Assembly (NCBI GenBank): GCA_026196875.1
Contig: JAPHTP010000021.1
Coordinates: 1 to 64,000 of the forward strand
Reading direction: 5' to 3'
DNA from: Kangiellaceae bacterium
GTDB taxonomy: Bacteria > Pseudomonadota > Gammaproteobacteria > Enterobacterales > Kangiellaceae
Length of the DNA: 64,000 bases
The position numbers and the translations under genes are program-made. Numbering within the stretch: the first letter of the stretch is position 1; every line of letters starts with the position of its first letter. The notes beneath the pieces are model-generated. The model was not told the DNA's origin. It made no database searches and saw nothing but the letters and a program-made list of their open reading frames with translations. Below, one piece after another: positions 63,697 to 64,000 of this stretch.

Positions 63697-64000
63697 TAGA
63701 TATTCGCGTAGTTATAACCACAACAATATAAGTCGGCATTAGAGTGAGTTTTTCTGATTTAGAATCGACTTTCAAGCATCCTCAGTTGTTGGGTGATAAA
63801 GTAGCGAGAAAGTACCAAGAATGAAAAACTCGCGAGCCCTGTTTTTCCTTTCCTTTTGCTTTATGTTAAGTGCAAGTTGAGCTTGTATTTCTCTGGGATT
63901 AAGCCATCCAGGTTCGAAAGCAGATCGCCCTGTACTGGTTTCCAACCTAAGCTGATTGAGTTGCTATTGGTAACTCTGTTTGTAGACAGCATAAAATTTG
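63697..64000. other. end region with possible partial gene
   Basis: The first ~160 bases hold no gene. From 63861 to the window edge the minus strand is open for 45 codons. Confidence 0.4.
63861..64000 (-). CDS. possible C-terminal end of a minus-strand gene (rest outside window)
   Basis: An open minus-strand frame enters at the window edge and ends at a TAA (63861-63863). Its last residues include SISLGWKPVQGDLL and LIPEKYKLNLHLT. The composition is protein-like and the other two frames are broken, but 45 codons are too few to name a family or to exclude chance. Confidence 0.35.
   Translation of the reverse strand, partial: NFMLSTNRVTNSNSISLGWKPVQGDLLSNLDGLIPEKYKLNLHLT

Noticed and set aside
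1-64000. tRNA, rRNA, CRISPR array, insertion sequence, prophage or integron
   Set aside because: I saw no cloverleaf-like sequence, regularly spaced identical repeats with unique spacers, transposase, integrase or phage structural gene. A tRNA or covariance-model search would be decisive for small RNAs, which I cannot exclude.

Overview
The window is ordinary chromosomal DNA from a low-to-moderate GC, Gram-negative gammaproteobacterium, probably marine. Supporting signs are many Sec signal peptides and lipoboxes, two TonB-dependent receptors, c-type cytochromes with CxxCH motifs, an AbgT-family transporter, an RhlE-type helicase, a CspA-type cold-shock protein and an adjacent MoxR/VWA gene pair. 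A Kangiellaceae-like origin (Kangiella/Aliikangiella) would fit, but this is an impression from gene content, not a demonstrated assignment. I found about 46 supportable protein genes. I saw no rRNA, tRNA, CRISPR array, insertion sequence or prophage.

Layout. 0-4 kb: end of a short-chain dehydrogenase, an exported metallo-beta-lactamase-fold enzyme, a periplasmic alpha-carbonic anhydrase and two small unknowns. 4-14 kb: a 1021-residue hexaheme lipoprotein, a small two-TM protein, a large PilZ membrane protein, a diheme cytochrome, and a divergent histidine kinase/response regulator pair. 14-21 kb: a small lipoprotein, a secreted protein made of two repeated halves, a probable outer-membrane protein followed by a membrane-embedded patatin phospholipase, and a secreted unknown. 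21-26 kb: an AbgT transporter and a notable cluster: a CoaD-CoaE-like fusion and an HD-domain hydrolase, divergent from a TetR regulator. 26-33 kb: a CHAP amidase without signal peptide, a CBS protein, a small membrane protein with an OhrR-like regulator, a beta-propeller protein, a TonB receptor and a one-TM DUF6090-like protein. 33-41 kb: VWA/MoxR pair, a periplasmic-sensor diguanylate cyclase, a DUF4407 coiled-coil membrane protein, HutD and cold-shock protein. 41-54 kb: YcxB-like protein, a G8-domain lipoprotein, an amino-acid-type binding protein, an Lrp regulator, two serine hydrolases, a polysaccharide deacetylase and RhlE. 54-64 kb: a second TonB receptor, a BASS-family transporter overlapping a secreted metallopeptidase, DoxX, and a 1525-residue propeller hybrid kinase.

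The most interesting locus is 23.4-26.1 kb. One ORF carries a phosphopantetheine adenylyltransferase-like domain followed by a dephospho-CoA-kinase-like domain, the order seen in animal CoA synthase. A 10-bp tandem duplication near its 3' end shifts the frame. Removing one copy in silico restores a 37-residue tail whose stop overlaps the HD-hydrolase start as TAATG. The intergenic region towards the divergent TetR gene holds two TTGGT-N6-ACCAA palindromes and a run of 15-bp repeats. This looks like a small, locally regulated operon, recently damaged or phase-shifted, with a role near CoA metabolism that I can only infer.

A second theme is short imperfect tandem duplication with units of 10 to 18 bp. 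I count nine such sites, mostly between genes or at gene ends. Signalling genes are frequent: two kinases, a diguanylate cyclase with intact I-site, a PilZ protein and regulators of the TetR, MarR and Lrp families. The c-di-GMP makers and binders here are not adjacent, so a functional link between them is only a possibility.
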